Positions 43,215 to 55,392 are shown, counted from the stretch's first letter. The stretch: DNA of 64,000 bases from Locusta migratoria (GCA_026315105.1 CM048750.1:266095151-266159150); one strand, 5' to 3'. Notes: generated by a model not told the origin, from the sequence alone. Numbers and translations are program-made.

Positions 43215-43865
43215 GTTACAGGGCGTTGTTTTTTTGTCGCGGGTCATATTCCGACCTAGGGAGCGAATGAGGTTGTTTCCAGATCTGGAAGAGCTCTCAT
43301 AGAAATCCCTTGCCAGATCTTGGAAACGGTCTTTGAGGTAGAGAATTCCTGCAAGAGCTTGAAAGTCTACAGTGGGGAACCCATGGGGTAAGTGGAGGGC
43401 CTTTCTGAGGGCGTAGCGGCAAGCTCTGCAGATTGTCCACGTACTTCTCAGTGCTGTATCTCCAAGCATGGCAGGCATCCTGTATTTTAGGATGGATTGA
43501 AACCAGGAAGATGTTGATTCCTAAGGAGGGGGAGGGAGCCGATTGAGGATGGAACAAAGGTCGGACAGAGCAGACTTTCCTGTATGTGTGGGGCTTCCAC
43601 GTTAGACGTAGGTCAAAGGTCACTCCGAGCGTCTTAGCAGTTGTGATCCAGGGTATTTGGGTTCTATATAGGTGAAGGTACAGGGGTGGATGTTGAGGGG
43701 GTCCCGATTTCCTGAGTCTCCGAGTGATCAACATGGGCTACGTCTTTCCAAGGTTGATAGTGATGCGCCAGCACTGAGCCCATCTGTGCCATCTAAAACC
43801 CTTTGTAGCCTACGAACGACTAGGTCCTTCTTCGAATTTCTTGTATAAAAGGCTTTGTCATCTGC
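43215..43865 (-). mobile_element. Jockey-like LINE 3, reverse transcriptase C-terminal fragment
   Basis: Minus strand in two overlapping frames (43,297-43,734 and 43,212-43,478). Blocks: KPFYTR-like start near 43,850, AMLITRRLRKSG, TAKTLGVTFDLRLTWKPHT, GINIFLVSIHPKIQDACHAW, then in the other frame CRACRYALRKALHLPHGFPT and LKDRFQDLARDFYESS. This is the post-palm region of a jockey-clade reverse transcriptase, with at least one frameshift. Confidence 0.75.
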
Positions 43866-43869
43866 ACAT

Positions 43870-45094
43870 TGTGGGGGTGTCCCTGAGGCACTCCATCACG
43901 AATACGCCTTTCGGTGAAGATGGCTGTTTCAACTTTGAAAGAGAAAGTAAATCAAGATGCATTACGATAACTAATCTGGAATTGCTACATTCTTTGGGCT
44001 CATTTGAAGTATATCAAATTGATTAAAAAATTACAAGATTTTTTTCCTTCTGTATCGCTGCAATGAGTGAAAATTCATTCATATTATCCACCTTATTATG
44101 CACTACTGCTACACATTGAACAAACAAATATATAAAATAGGTGATGTAGAAGCGATATCAATGTTCCGCCTAGAAATATTTTGCTGTAGTCGCTCGTGTA
44201 AAGAAATTATACAGCTATGGCGATTGCCTTGATTCACAGTGGGAAAAATACACTTTCATAGATAACGTTATCACTTTGGAGCGACGACCAGAACTGAAAA
44301 GAGTTAAGTGATGTTCGCTGGTGATTTCACTGTAGTTAAAGTTATTAATTGCTGTTATTGTGTAACATACTGCATCGTGCCCGCTCCACCGATCCTATTG
44401 TTTAACACTGTCTGAATAGCGAGTCAGTCTGGGTAATGAATAACGTCAGACATATGCCGTTCCGCTCTCTGCCTCGCTGAACTTTTTTCCGAGTGCAGAG
44501 TTTGGTTATTTTTCCATGACGTCAGCGAGTCAGTGAAATGAATTTCATATTTCAAGTGAGATTCCCTTTTTTCTAAAAGGAAACTTCGTAGCGGTTTTTA
44601 CGAATTTACACTGTGGAGAGATGTTCTCAGAATGTAAACTTCATTATATGTAGTTATCGTGGGCGTCTGAAGTATCGTACGCAGCAAGGAAGGGGAAGGT
44701 TAGATGCCCTTTTCCACATTCTAGAATAACAAAGTTTGAAACGCGAATTCGCATCTTGAATTTCAACACCCCCCTCTCGCTTCCGATACTCTCCCTCCCT
44801 CTTATAAACGAATTATCTGTCCAACATCAGTTTGAAGAGAATGGTAACACTTATCGCTTATCGTCTTATAGATAAAGTACGTCGATGACACACTGTCCTT
44901 CCCCCGCACTCCTCACTCGTTACGTCTCACTTCGGTTCCCATGCATGCTAGTCACCATATGTGTACTCGTATTATTGTGGCATGGCAAGTCGATTTCTTA
45001 CAGTCGTAACGATTTAACAATCCCTGTTTCTTTCATGCAGTCATGTTTTAATTTCCCTTTGAGTCTGACAGAGTATCATAATATTAAGACTAAT
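43870..45094. other. Unassigned DNA
   Basis: No repeat end, domain or RNA signal could be supported; the plus-strand frame at 44,885-45,232 runs into the SINE and is not a gene. Confidence 0.45.
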
Positions 45095-45105
45095 ATCAAT
45101 CTGAG

Positions 45106-45289
45106 GCCGGCCGCGGTGGCCGAGGGGACTGAGGCGCTTCAGTCACGGTCTGCACGGCCACTACGGTCGGGGGTTCGAATTCCCCCTCGGGCATGGATAT
45201 TTGTGCCGTCCTTAGTTGTAGGTAGTTCATAAGTAGTTTGTAAGTTTAGGGACTGATGACCCCGTAGTTAAGTCCCTTAAGAAAAAAAA
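45106..45289 (+). mobile_element. tRNA-derived SINE, copy 11
   Basis: Plus-strand, close to the family consensus: gccggccgcggtggccgag head, gttcgaattcc B box, body ending tagttaagtccctt and an A tail. An 11-bp TSD atcaatctgag at 45,095-45,105 and 45,290-45,300. Confidence 0.93.
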
Positions 45290-45659
45290 ATCAATCTGAG
45301 CGTCAATAATAGGTCTTAAGTGGGCAGTGGTCATGCCGCACGTATGTATTTCCTGTACCCATCCTTACGATGAATTTCCATAAGTATGTATTTCAGTTGG
45401 TGGTATGTAGTTGCTTGGACGTGTGCACTTGCGATATGTGCATATGTTGTCTTAGTGCTTCGGTAAATCAATGAATCAAAATATTCAATGTCAAATAGAT
45501 TTATCGCATTAATAACGCACAGCCAATCAGTTGGAGGTACTTTTTAATTTCATGGCCTAGGTTTCGACGCTACTAAGGGTGTGTTTATCGGAAGGTAACT
45601 TTAACCTTAACGATATCAATACTAACAATAATCTTTAAATGTAGGCCTGTCGCTGTTCA

Positions 45660-46460
45660 CTTCAGTCTTCAAAACAACTGGACGAATCGTCATGCTGCTT
45701 CCACAGGAAACATGGAAAATGTTTGGGTCAACGTATAGGCATGATTTTAACAAAATCGGGTCACGGAAAAGAAAGATATCGCAATTTTTAGTGTTTTCAG
45801 TAACAGTCGTGTTTGTTTGTTTAACTATTAAAAACCTCGTATCTCTAAAATTACTTCACAAATTTGCATGGGGTTTTCACAGGTAACTGGAGTGTAACTC
45901 TGGACAACATATAGACTTAGTTTCATAAAAATCGGATCACAGAAAAAAGAATATCGTAATTTAAAATTTGTTTTCTACGACCGTCATGTCTGTCTGTTTC
46001 TTTGAACACGTTTATCTCCAAAACTACTTGACAGATTTTCATGGGGTTTTCACACATACCTTGAACATATCGTGCGGTTACATAAAGGCTTCAATAATTA
46101 AAATAGGATACTAATTTAATTATTTGTTTGAAAGCCATTGTGTAAGTCTATTCATTGAGGATAAATCCAAAAGTACTACACGAACTTTCATGGTTTTCCA
46201 CAGGTAAATTGTGAATAGTTTGGAAAGTAACATATGCTTCATTTCATCAAAATCGGATGAGAGGAAGGAAATACATCATAATTTGAAGTTTTATGTGTTT
46301 ACTACGCTTATGAGTATGGTATACTACAGCAAATCTCCAAGAGTATTATTCGAAATTTTATGGGGTTTCAAACGTGAACTGAGAATACCTTGGGGCAACA
46401 TATAAGATTCATTTCATCAAACTCGGACAAGGAGAAGAAAAGATATGGGAATTTGTAGTT
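45660..46460. repeat. Degenerate tandem array, period ~160-190 bp
   Basis: Four to five units, each with a phrase like catggggttttcacaggtaa followed by aacatat, catttca and aaaatcgga(t/c). Anchors occur near 45,869, 46,040, 46,190 and 46,360. Similar internal repeats occur in insect Helitron-related non-coding elements, which is a possible but unproven origin. Confidence 0.6.
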
Positions 46461-46524
46461 TCTGGTGTATTCTATGCTTGAATTGCAGCGTAATATAGCA
46501 AAGATCCGATAGCTGGTACTAACA

Positions 46525-47150
46525 TAGTACACCCAATAACTAATAGATGGCGATGCTGTCTTTTTATTCTCATAACTAAGGTGTAATATACTGAAACAAG
46601 TGCTACGATTTACCTTATGGCAACGGTGTAGTGTATTGATGCTGGCAACGGCCGTTAAATCTCTTTGAAAAATCTATCACGTACAATGAATGGAATACTT
46701 CTTAGTGTTGATAATGAAATAAATAATTAATGTTAGTCCGATCAGTAATTTCATGATCTCGCTAAAGCGAACGTTAACATACTAAACCGCTGCTACTGCA
46801 AGTAAAATTTAACCCGGGTATGACACAAAACAATAACTTTTTACTAGCTGTATCCCGCATGTCTTACAATGCCATGAACAGAAAAAAGTGCTTCTTTCAG
46901 CGGGTATCATTTGAATTTAAAACATAACGACGTTCCCTCACGTCTATCGCTGTTTTCATTTACTAAGAATTCTTTGCGAGGAAACACTAATTCATATAGT
47001 TTCCTTTCTGATTTCTGTGCGTACTTATTACATCCTGAGTCAATTCTGCTTAGGGATGCCTAGAAAACGGTGTAGTACAGTACAGAACAAATAGAAGCCC
47101 TGTTAGTTACGTAATGCAACAAAGAACTAACAGTTGGCGCGGATGCATTT
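46525..47150 (+). repeat. ~580-bp repeat, copy 1
   Basis: Shares ordered blocks with 51,855-52,560: ttctcataacta, gcaacggccgtt, ctaaaccgctgc, aaaatttaaccc, actgtatccc and cgtctatc. Each locus holds slightly more than one unit of a circularly permuted sequence, since the anchors for the start recur about 575-583 bp later. Non-coding. It ends by a T-run (about 47,151-47,173). Confidence 0.6.
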
Positions 47151-47322
47151 TTTTTTTTTTTTTTTTTTTTTTTCCGATGGGTATACCATAGAACTGCAAC
47201 GAAACACTAAAGGTGCTGTTGGTTCTTTAGTGCTGCAAAGAAACAATACAAGATCGTGTTGTGCGTATTCCTTCAGTAACATAAGTATTTTGAATTAAGA
47301 GCCGCAATCTTATCTCGGCAAA

Positions 47323-47345
47323 TCTATATCTATATATAAAAGGCT
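47323..47345 (+). other. Possible Helitron 5' terminus
   Basis: TCTATATCTATATATAAAAG follows a host A at 47,322, as in Helitron-like element 2. No matching 3' hairpin plus CTAG end was found downstream, so this may be a fragment. Confidence 0.3.
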
Positions 47346-47898
47346 TGTGTGTGTACGTGCTGACAGACTTTTCTCCATGACCACATACTGCCACCCACTC
47401 ATGGTTGTGGTGGTGTTAGTAAGGGAGTTTGGTCCCGGTGTGTGGCAGTGGATGAGTGCGACGAACAAAAATTCGCAAAATATGCAATAAATACTCTTAG
47501 GAAGAGCTATATACTTTACGGCACGAGTCAAAATCTGTTTATTCTTTCATGCGGTCTTTTCAGACTTTAATAACGACGAGGAATATCAAATACGCATTTT
47601 TTTTAAATAGATCACATGTTTCTGTCAACCACACATTACAGACTATGAACAGAGACACAAAACAAAGATAAAAATCCAGATAGACTCAAAGATAAAAATA
47701 CTCGTGGAACAATGATCACTGTCGTGGAAGCGTGCTGGAAACACAGACAAACATTAATGAATGTCTCGTAGGCCATAGATATTGATATGCCTGTGCCAGT
47801 AAGCTCACTGATCTGTGCTAATCAGTGATTTCTGATACATATAGCCGCGACACTCTTGCTGTAAAAGGTGTTATCGTTTGACAGCTGGGTCTTCTATG

Positions 47899-48162
47899 CG
47901 ATGTAGTCCTACTCATATCCCGGCGGCCTCCTGTGATAATGTTGGCAACAGATGTTGAATAACGAGAATCATGTGACATCGTCATAAGCCAATCGCGTGA
48001 CACGCAAATATTTTGTCGTGAAATCAAGCATATAGCAGGAACAGCAGTATTTATCTACACTCTATGTGGTTCCGCCATCTTTGCAACGATTTTATATCGT
48101 GTTATTGATGTTGCCAACATAAAAACACGAGGCCGCCAGGATAGAAAGTCAAATTTTACCGA
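47899..48162. mobile_element. TIR element, family A copy 2
   Basis: The right terminus gaggccgccaggatag through aaattttacc and the inner gttgccaacat mirror the left gcggcctc and gttggcaac. Shares these with copy 1 (12,684-13,125). The left end is eroded. Non-coding. Confidence 0.55.
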
Positions 48163-51020
48163 ATCAGATACATCCGTTGTTGTCACATCTCATTATGACC
48201 AACACTTTCACGCAAAACTCTTTGGTATAAAGTCTCATGATTCACACAGTCTTACAATTCATTCCAAATTCCTATTCAAGAAGATATTTGTGAAAACTGT
48301 TACAAATCAATATTCGCACTTATGCAATATCGTTTTCAGAAATGTAATTTGCCAGCCGCTTTCGGCGCTACTGTTGCAATATGTAACTTTAATAACACAA
48401 CAAAACATTGAATTTACATTGTTCTGAAGAACGGACATAAATTTCACTCTTAGCATGAAAAACTTTATGAACATTCATCGTTTTCGACAATGACTTCTAC
48501 TTAAATTTGACATCTTGGCTAGGAGAACTGAGTTTATTGGCAGAGAGATCCAACAAGGATTGTGTTTTTGCTGACATACGTCCGGAACCCAAAGAACCAT
48601 GATATATATTTGAATTTAAAACGTGAAAGACCACCGTTAATTGTAAAATTAACTCTGTCTGAAAGGAGACAGTTAAAAGCTTACTTTAAACATATAACTC
48701 TGACCGTATAATCAGCTAAAGGATTCGCATGAACTACTGACTACTTCCTGCAAAGAATCTTGTTCCCTGACCAAGAATTTAAAACTGACTCAAACTTTAT
48801 TTTAGCAGCAGGAAGTCAAAGAGACAGTGGCCAACATACGTCGTAGATCACGAGAGATACACACAATTATTAATATACAAGCCACCCCAAACTAAACCAT
48901 TTCATGAATGTGGCAGTGAGAACATTTAGGGCACAACGGAATTAAAACATGATAATTTGTATCTGATTTTCTTCTTAGCACTGGTGAAAAACAACATTAA
49001 ATAAAAAAGGTAGGGTATTCATAAACTAATATTTATAAGGATAAAATTTCACTGACAATAAATTATTTACAGTTCAAACATGAGCAAATGGGGGCACCAA
49101 TTTTGTTAAACAATGAAAACGCATCCCACATTGAAAATTAAGTTAACGTAATCTGAACTGAACATCGTCGGGGGAGGGATCTACAATCAACAAGTATTCA
49201 GCCACTCACACGCACGAAGCAAAGCGAAACTCACCCAACTCAGTGTGCTGATACGAAGCAGAAGCAGGCGCCGCTATCTTAGGCGAAATTCAGCGTACCA
49301 GGATGTACCACACAACACAAGAAAAAATAAACTTCGCAGGTCGCTCTGGTCTGTCTTTCTTTACTTGAGATGGTACGCGATAATAGAGAGATTAATTTCC
49401 ATTCAAATCAAACCGTGAGCATGCAGAATTATTGAGACACACAGCTCGTGTCTGTTACATTACATATTCGCACCCCACTGCAGGTGAAGTGCTTAAACAT
49501 TGTATTCATTTCAACAAAAACCAACGGAATCACAGATTACGAAGCAAGAATGTACAATAGGAAGGCACTGGTGTGTGAGCAGTGGCGAGAACTAAAGTGA
49601 CTCGCTTTAAACCCTTGAAGTCTGAGTTCGGAGCCATGTAGTTCCGAAAACCAGTTAAAAATACAAAAATTCAATTTCCGAAAAATAAAGAAAAGTAGCT
49701 ACGGCATGCAACCCTTAGAAGTACGCAGGATATCGCAAGGAAGCTAAAGAAATACAGTTAGATGCGATTTGGATGGTTTTACACGGATGGACGAAGTCCA
49801 GTCTTCAAAAATCAGAAAAGTGGAATAAATTCAAAATCGGAGTAAATCAATTAAGAAACACGGCATGCAGCCCCTAGAAATACGTAGTATTTCACAAGCA
49901 AGCTAATAAAGGGGGTTGTACAAGGCTAGGAGAGAATTTACTGGAGGAGTCTGAATGCGAAGTACAAGTTTGGAAACGAAGCAACAGTTTAAAATAGACG
50001 GAGATTGCGAGGTACTAATGGAAATCAGAAAGATACATGCATAATTTCTTGCCTGAAAGACATAGAAACAGACACAGGAGTAGCTGAAGGCTTTGTTCTA
50101 AGAACACACTACATGGAGTACATACCACTGGCGGAAGGAGAAAACGGAAAAGAATATTTCACATGCACTACACAGAATAAAAATATTCCCGCACATTAGT
50201 TGCATCCCACAAAGCTAGAAAGAAATTAAACCGAGTTCGTACACCGCCATCTAGTCTCACGAAGGTTACCAATTCTCAGCCATTATCAATGCTAATTAGT
50301 TACATATTCACTGCGTTTACGTAAGCAAAATTACCGGAATGAAATTGAGTACACTTCCATACATGATCGGAGAAACATATTCCGAAAAATGAATCTAAGT
50401 TCTAAAGTCTAACAAACCAGACAACGAATCGCTACCATGTCAAGGAAGGAAAGAAAGTCAGAACATCTTTCCAGGTCGAAGCGCAGCCACAGATTGTCGA
50501 AGTTGGCCACCCAGTCCCCGCCACAACCGGAATCCACCGAAAATCGGTAAACCCCAGGAAAAACGAGGTGGTGGGGAGAGCTTAAACTCGCGCGTCCTAT
50601 CGAAGCTCAGTACCGGGCATTGACAACCCAACTTGTAACCAAAGGGTGGAGGAACCTCTTTGGTAGCATCAAAAGCAGAGGTAGGTAACGACTCCCCAAC
50701 GATACAAAGCCACAGAAACACTAGTAGCGAGCAGCCAGCAGCCGACGACGAAAATTCTCATACATACACTCAGACTCCCATGCTATAAGATGCTCATACA
50801 TTCACATATAGCATAAAGTAAGTGCACATTCTCACAGGGTCAGTGGCGTCACGGAGAAACCTTTCATCTTGCCGCATTCATAGACACAATGATAAATTAT
50901 TAGCATAATAAAATCCCAGCAATATTACAGAAACTAACATTTAAAAAAATGAAATGAAATGCTATTTCTCATGCCTCTGAACGAAAGGGGTTCTCGCTTA
51001 GCAAAAAAGCCCGTCTATTG
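48163..51020. other. Long stretch without a supported gene
   Basis: Contains one diverged tandem duplication (about 49,640-49,760 and 49,805-49,920, sharing acggcatgca, cctagaa and tacg). Short frames at 50,005-50,199 and 50,458-50,721 have no recognisable domain; neither is conserved with any other part of the window. Confidence 0.4.
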
Positions 51021-51026
51021 AACTTA

Positions 51027-51799
51027 CAAGGAAAGAACTTGGGCTCGAACAAACACATATACATCAAAATCGTACGAGAGATAATGTAAAGATCCCTTAT
51101 TGCACTAGTGACACTCCCGCATCTGCAAAACTCTGCAGTCGTCCGTTAGAGGCCTCTGCGTGTGCCTTGTCACATTGACCTGTCGGTTCGCCAGTGTGCC
51201 TCTAAAGTTGTGTTTTGTGACATTTGTATGGTGAAACGTCAGATGGAGCGGCGATTGATAATAAATCCTACTAAAGTATTGCGATTGGTTGAGATGAAGT
51301 TACGAGGAACCATTTTTCATGAAGATGGTATTAGTGTAGAAGATGAATCATTCGCATGTTTTCTCGTATCTGTTAAGGTACAGATATATGAGCATAAGTT
51401 AGATACTGTTGTAACACTAACACATAATGTTGATAATAGGGATGATAATGACGAAGAACTCATTGCTAGCGGTAGTGCTACGGTAAGTGCGGGAAGAGGC
51501 GATGGAAGCAGTGACAGTGAATACCAACAGTCTTTCGAGAAGAAGGTTAAAGTTGCAACTATCATCACGGCTTTTGATGACAATACGCTAGAGAACATGC
51601 ACGACGATTATTACATAAGTTATACTTCAGATATCTGCATTACGTATGGCATCTACAATTACATCTACAGTGCTATCTAGAGCATAATTGCAAAGTTTTG
51701 CATAAAAACGACACCTACCAGCACATTGAGGTGTACGTAGAGATACTGTAACCAAACGTTCATACAGACATGTTTGTTCGAGCCCAAGTACTTTCCTTG
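51027..51799 (+). mobile_element. Compact TIR element with a single ORF, putative TTA TSD
   Basis: Termini CAAGGAAAGAACTTGGGCTC and its inverted counterpart (one mismatch in the first 28 bp, at position 10) are bounded by TTA at 51,024-51,026 and 51,800-51,802. Length 773 bp. The ORF occupies most of the interior. Inner subterminal sequences (ctgcaaaactctgca and tgcaaagttttgc) are also inverted. TTA target duplication is used by PIF/Harbinger and a few other DNA transposon groups, but the termini do not resemble the Harbinger-like MITE at 58,346. Superfamily unassigned. Confidence 0.75.
51228..51680 (+). CDS. Uncharacterised ORF inside the TIR element
   Basis: The frame is open from just after a stop at 51,147 to a stop after 51,680. 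The first ATG is at 51,228, giving about 150 residues; an N-terminal extension of 22 codons lacks an ATG. The protein begins MVKRQMERRLIINPTKVLRL (basic), has an acidic middle (NVDNRDDNDEEL, 2-4 acidic residues in a row) and a Ser/Gly-rich stretch, then KKVKVATIITAFDDNTLE. No transposase motif is recognised, and 150 residues is shorter than a complete DDE transposase. It may be a remnant of a transposase, a captured host exon or an accessory protein. No interrupting stop is a mild argument for youth or selection. Confidence 0.45.
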   Translation: MVKRQMERRLIINPTKVLRLVEMKLRGTIFHEDGISVEDESFACFLVSVKVQIYEHKLDTVVTLTHNVDNRDDNDEELIASGSATVSAGRGDGSSDSEYQQSFEKKVKVATIITAFDDNTLENMHDDYYISYTSDICITYGIYNYIYSAI

Positions 51800-51854
51800 T
51801 TAGATAAATTACAAAGTTAAAAACCTAGGGAAGACGGCAGCCAGCCGGCTTTCA

Positions 51855-52560
51855 AACGTAACTTCATTCTTTCGCTTCTATCGATGCTCTAATTTACATA
51901 AGAATTATTTGCAAGGAAAATCGAATTTATGTAGTTTCCTTTCTGATTTCGGTGTATTCTCATTACATTTTGAGTGCGTCATAGTACAGAAAAGGACAAA
52001 GTGAGGCGGCCTTAGTTATATAGTACACCAAATATCTAATTCTGGCGTTGCTGCGGTTTTTTTCTTCATTCTCATAACTATGGTATAATACACTACAAGA
52101 AGGGTTACAATTTTACTTATGGCGCGGCGTTGTGTACTGATATTTGCAACGGCCGTTGAAGGCTTTTTCAAAAATTAGTCACGTAGAATGAGGGGAATAA
52201 TTATTTATGTTCACAATGAAATAAGCAATTTATGCGCTTCTGGTCAGTAAATTAATTATCCTCCTAAATCGAACAGTTCGTTGCGAACGACAGCAAACTA
52301 AACCGCTGCCACTGCAAATAAAATTTAACCCAGGTAGAACACAAAAAAAAAAAAAAAAATATTTTTTAACTGTATCCCATATGCTTTGCAATGTCATGGA
52401 AAGAAGAGAAATGCATCTTTCGACGGGTATAATTTGAATTTAAGAACTAACAACGTTTCTTCGCGTCTATCAATGTTTTCATTTAATAAGAATTCTTCGG
52501 CAGGAAAATCGAATTTACGTAGTTACGTAGTCTGGTATTCTCAAAAAAATTACGTACTAA
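51855..52560 (+). repeat. ~580-bp repeat, copy 2
   Basis: Same orientation and block order as 46,525-47,150, 5.3 kb away. The anchor cgtctatc/cttctatcgatg appears near 51,878 and again near 52,463, so a little more than one unit is present. An A17 run interrupts it near 52,346. Non-coding. Confidence 0.6.
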
Positions 52561-53856
52561 TTTACTTAGTTTGATGTAGCGCAGTAACTATGAATAATAA
52601 CGAAAAGGTAGTCAGATCATTTAGAGTAAATATATTATACCATAAGGAACGAAAAAAAACTTTTTCTTACTGAATAGTTTTATCAAAATCGTAGCGGCTG
52701 GAACCGTGTAATGGTCAGTGTGTAAGCAGCAGCAGTAATGGTCCAGCATTGCCGCTGGCCAGATCCTGCCGATACAGGGCTTCAGTCAACATGCTATTGT
52801 CACTTCATCAGTGACCGTGTGTTGCTTGACCAGGTAGGAACACAATGTACACAAAGCCAGAGGGTCAATTTTGCAACAGGAAAGGGGGGGGAGGGGGTAC
52901 AGACTTGACCTTTGACCTCTGGGCGGATTCCAGCGATTCTGTCGCTCCGTGCACAACTTCTCCTCCCCTCCTCCCCCCCCCCCCTTACTTTGTACTTTTT
53001 CACAGTCTCAATCATCGATTATGCCCATTGATCTCTATACACTCTGGATGTTGAACTTCAGCTGTCGTAGCGTGCCAGCCATAGATATTCATATTTAGTT
53101 TCTTGCCAAATTCAAACATGGCTGCTATGAAGCATTACAAGTAAAATAGAAGAAAATATGTTTCGATTACACTCCCATATCAGCCTACTACATCGAATAT
53201 TGAATTACATTTCAAATAAAGAGGTAAGCAAGCAATTTTTTGTCACGTAATAACTGATAGAAACTCGTTTGCCAAATTTAAACATGGCGGACGATGTGAA
53301 ATCGCGTGCAAAACATATGAATGTGCCGGCACGCTGCAGTTACATGCTCAGACACCAGAGTTATACATCCAGTTTGTATACAGATCACTGATTATGCCTA
53401 ATTTTCGTATATCACAATCATACGATGAAACATTTTCAGATAGGTTTGATAGGGTTTTGTTCGTTTGTATGTTTATGATCTTAATATCTGTCTGTTGAGG
53501 GAAATAAAAAAGGAAAAAATTAAGAAAGAACTTGACCAAAAGAAAAGCAACATAAATGGAATTAATGGTATGTCCTAATATGAGGGAGTGGTTGAGAAGG
53601 TTTCCCATGTTTCATTACACGTGTAGACAAGCTTCATCACAATGTCTGCGTTCAAAAGACTCTGACATGTAATCAGCAGTTCATATTTAGTTTTTATTTG
53701 CGATACTGCTGCTATACAAATATGAACCGTCAGTTCATTATATAAATATTTTTTCCTTTATTTCCTTATTACGTAATTTTCATTCGGAGGGTATCCAGCT
53801 AGAAGACTCAAATGGAATCAACGCTTTTGAAATCATCCAGCTATCATCAATCATAT
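52561..53856. other. Mostly unassigned; contains a DR1-like nuclear-receptor half-site pair
   Basis: At 52,906-52,918 the sequence tgacctttgacct is the complement of a perfect DR1 element (aggtca, 1-bp spacer, aggtca), flanked by G- and C-runs. With no promoter or gene nearby it may be chance. No other feature is supported. Confidence 0.35.
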
Positions 53857-53880
53857 AATAATAATAATAATAATAATAAC
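53857..53880. repeat. (AAT)n microsatellite
   Basis: About eight taa/aat units next to the LINE endonuclease fragment. Confidence 0.9.
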
Positions 53881-54124
53881 ATAAACACATTAACTACGTA
53901 GCAAATCGTAACGTAAAAGAGTTTACTGAAAACTGGAAACCTCGAAAACTTCACAAATGTATTGGATAGAGAAAACATCATAATAGCAGGACTCCAAGAA
54001 ATGATAAATACAACAGAAAATTCGTTAGCATCTCAAGGTTTCAGAGTTTAGAATGGAAAACTAGGACAAACAGCGTGATAATATGAGGACTCCATATTTG
54101 TAGAAGCGATATTGCTCTCCAAAC

Positions 54125-54572
54125 ATCTTTTTTAAGCGGTAACGCTGCCAACATCAACTCTGTTGTTCACAGATATGCCCAGACGTGCCTCACGCAAACA
54201 ACATCCCATGGTGCCCTGTGAGCTGTAAAACCAAGAATTACTTCTCGGCTTTTTTCTTTTTTTTTAAGGTCCCACTTTATTTATGATAATACAATTTACA
54301 ATCTTCATTAAACTTAACATTTTCACAAACACAAGAATAATATCGCGACCATTAGAGCTCTCAACACCTTAAATGTTATTAAAGAACCAAGGTGAACGAT
54401 TGCTACAGTAAGGTATCCACAACCTGCTTTGATAAGTATCAAGCAATCGTTCATGTCGTTTCTTTGAATAACATTCGAGAACTTGGGACCTTAAATGATC
54501 GCTATATTATTCCTTACAGGATGCTTTCTGTGAGCGACAGTGTTAATGTTGGAAGCACTGCTGTTTAAAGAA
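54125..54572. mobile_element. Foldback element with nested hairpin
   Basis: Inverted termini: cttttttaagcggtaacgc through gttcacag on the left, complement of ctgtgagcgacagtg through tttaaagaaa on the right. Within, ggtcccac/gtgggacc-like ends (ttaaggtccc and gggaccttaa) and caatcgttca/tgaacgattg form a second palindrome at about 54,263-54,505. Two palindromic elements may be nested. Non-coding. Confidence 0.6.
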
Positions 54573-54733
54573 AATCTTTGAAAAACGATATGGCTCTCTG
54601 CAATATGCAAAGTCGACACAATTCGGAACAAGATTTATAATAATTAGAAAGTGATGAATTTAATAAATGATTTGAAGCTGTTTCTCCACGAATCGCAACT
54701 TTAACATTGAAAGCCTCAAAAAAGATATTTTGT

Positions 54734-55392
54734 TGTAGTCTTCAGTCCGCAGACTGGTTTGATGCTGCTCTCCACGCTTCCCTGTTCCTGCGCCAGCCTC
54801 TTCATCTCTGAATCAGAACGCAACCTACATCCTTTTGAATCTGCTTACCGTATGCGTACCTCGGTCTCCCTTTACGATTTTTAAACCAACCAATGCCAAA
54901 TTGACGATTCCTTGATGTCTAAGAATGTGTGCCATCAATATATCCCTTCTCTTAGCCAAGATATGCTACGTATTTCTCTTCTTTCCATCTCTGATAAGCA
55001 CCTCCTCACTAGTTACCTGATCTACCCATCTAATCTTCTCCGTCCGTCTGTAGCACCACGTTTGAAAAGATTCTTTCTGCCTGAACTCCTTATCGTCCAC
55101 GTTTCACTCCCGTACAATGCTACACTCCAGGCAAATGCTTTCGGAAAAGATTTCCTAACGTTTAAATTAATATTGGAAGTGAACAAATTTCACATGTTCA
55201 GAAATGATTTACTTCCCATCGCCATTCTGCATTTTATATCTTCTTTACTTCGGTCATCAGAAGTTATTTTGTTAGCCAAATAACAGAACTCATCTACTAC
55301 TTTTATTTTGTGGTTACTTGATCTAATTATTTAAACATCGCCTAATTTTCTAATACTACATTCCACTACCCAAATGTCAATACTCCTAATAA
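54734..55392 (-). mobile_element. RTE-like LINE 4, old 3' fragment
   Basis: Minus-strand, collinear with the 3' 650 bp of RTE-1 and RTE-2 (complement of ttgtagtcttcagtc, ctggtttgatgc, ccttgatgtctaag, cactcccgtacaa). Many substitutions and small indels, no long frame: the oldest of the four RTE copies. No TSD recognised. Confidence 0.82.

Noticed and set aside
45106..45200. SINE heads as functional tRNA-Leu/Ser genes
   Set aside because: All thirteen are joined to the same non-tRNA body and most have TSDs; they are SINEs with tRNA-derived promoters.
50458..50721. 87-codon minus-strand frame
   Set aside because: No recognisable domain, no neighbouring exon signals and no second copy in the window.
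53270..53300. YY1-like aaacatggcggac motif as a promoter element
   Set aside because: A single weak match, with a diverged duplicate near 53,105, and no transcript evidence.
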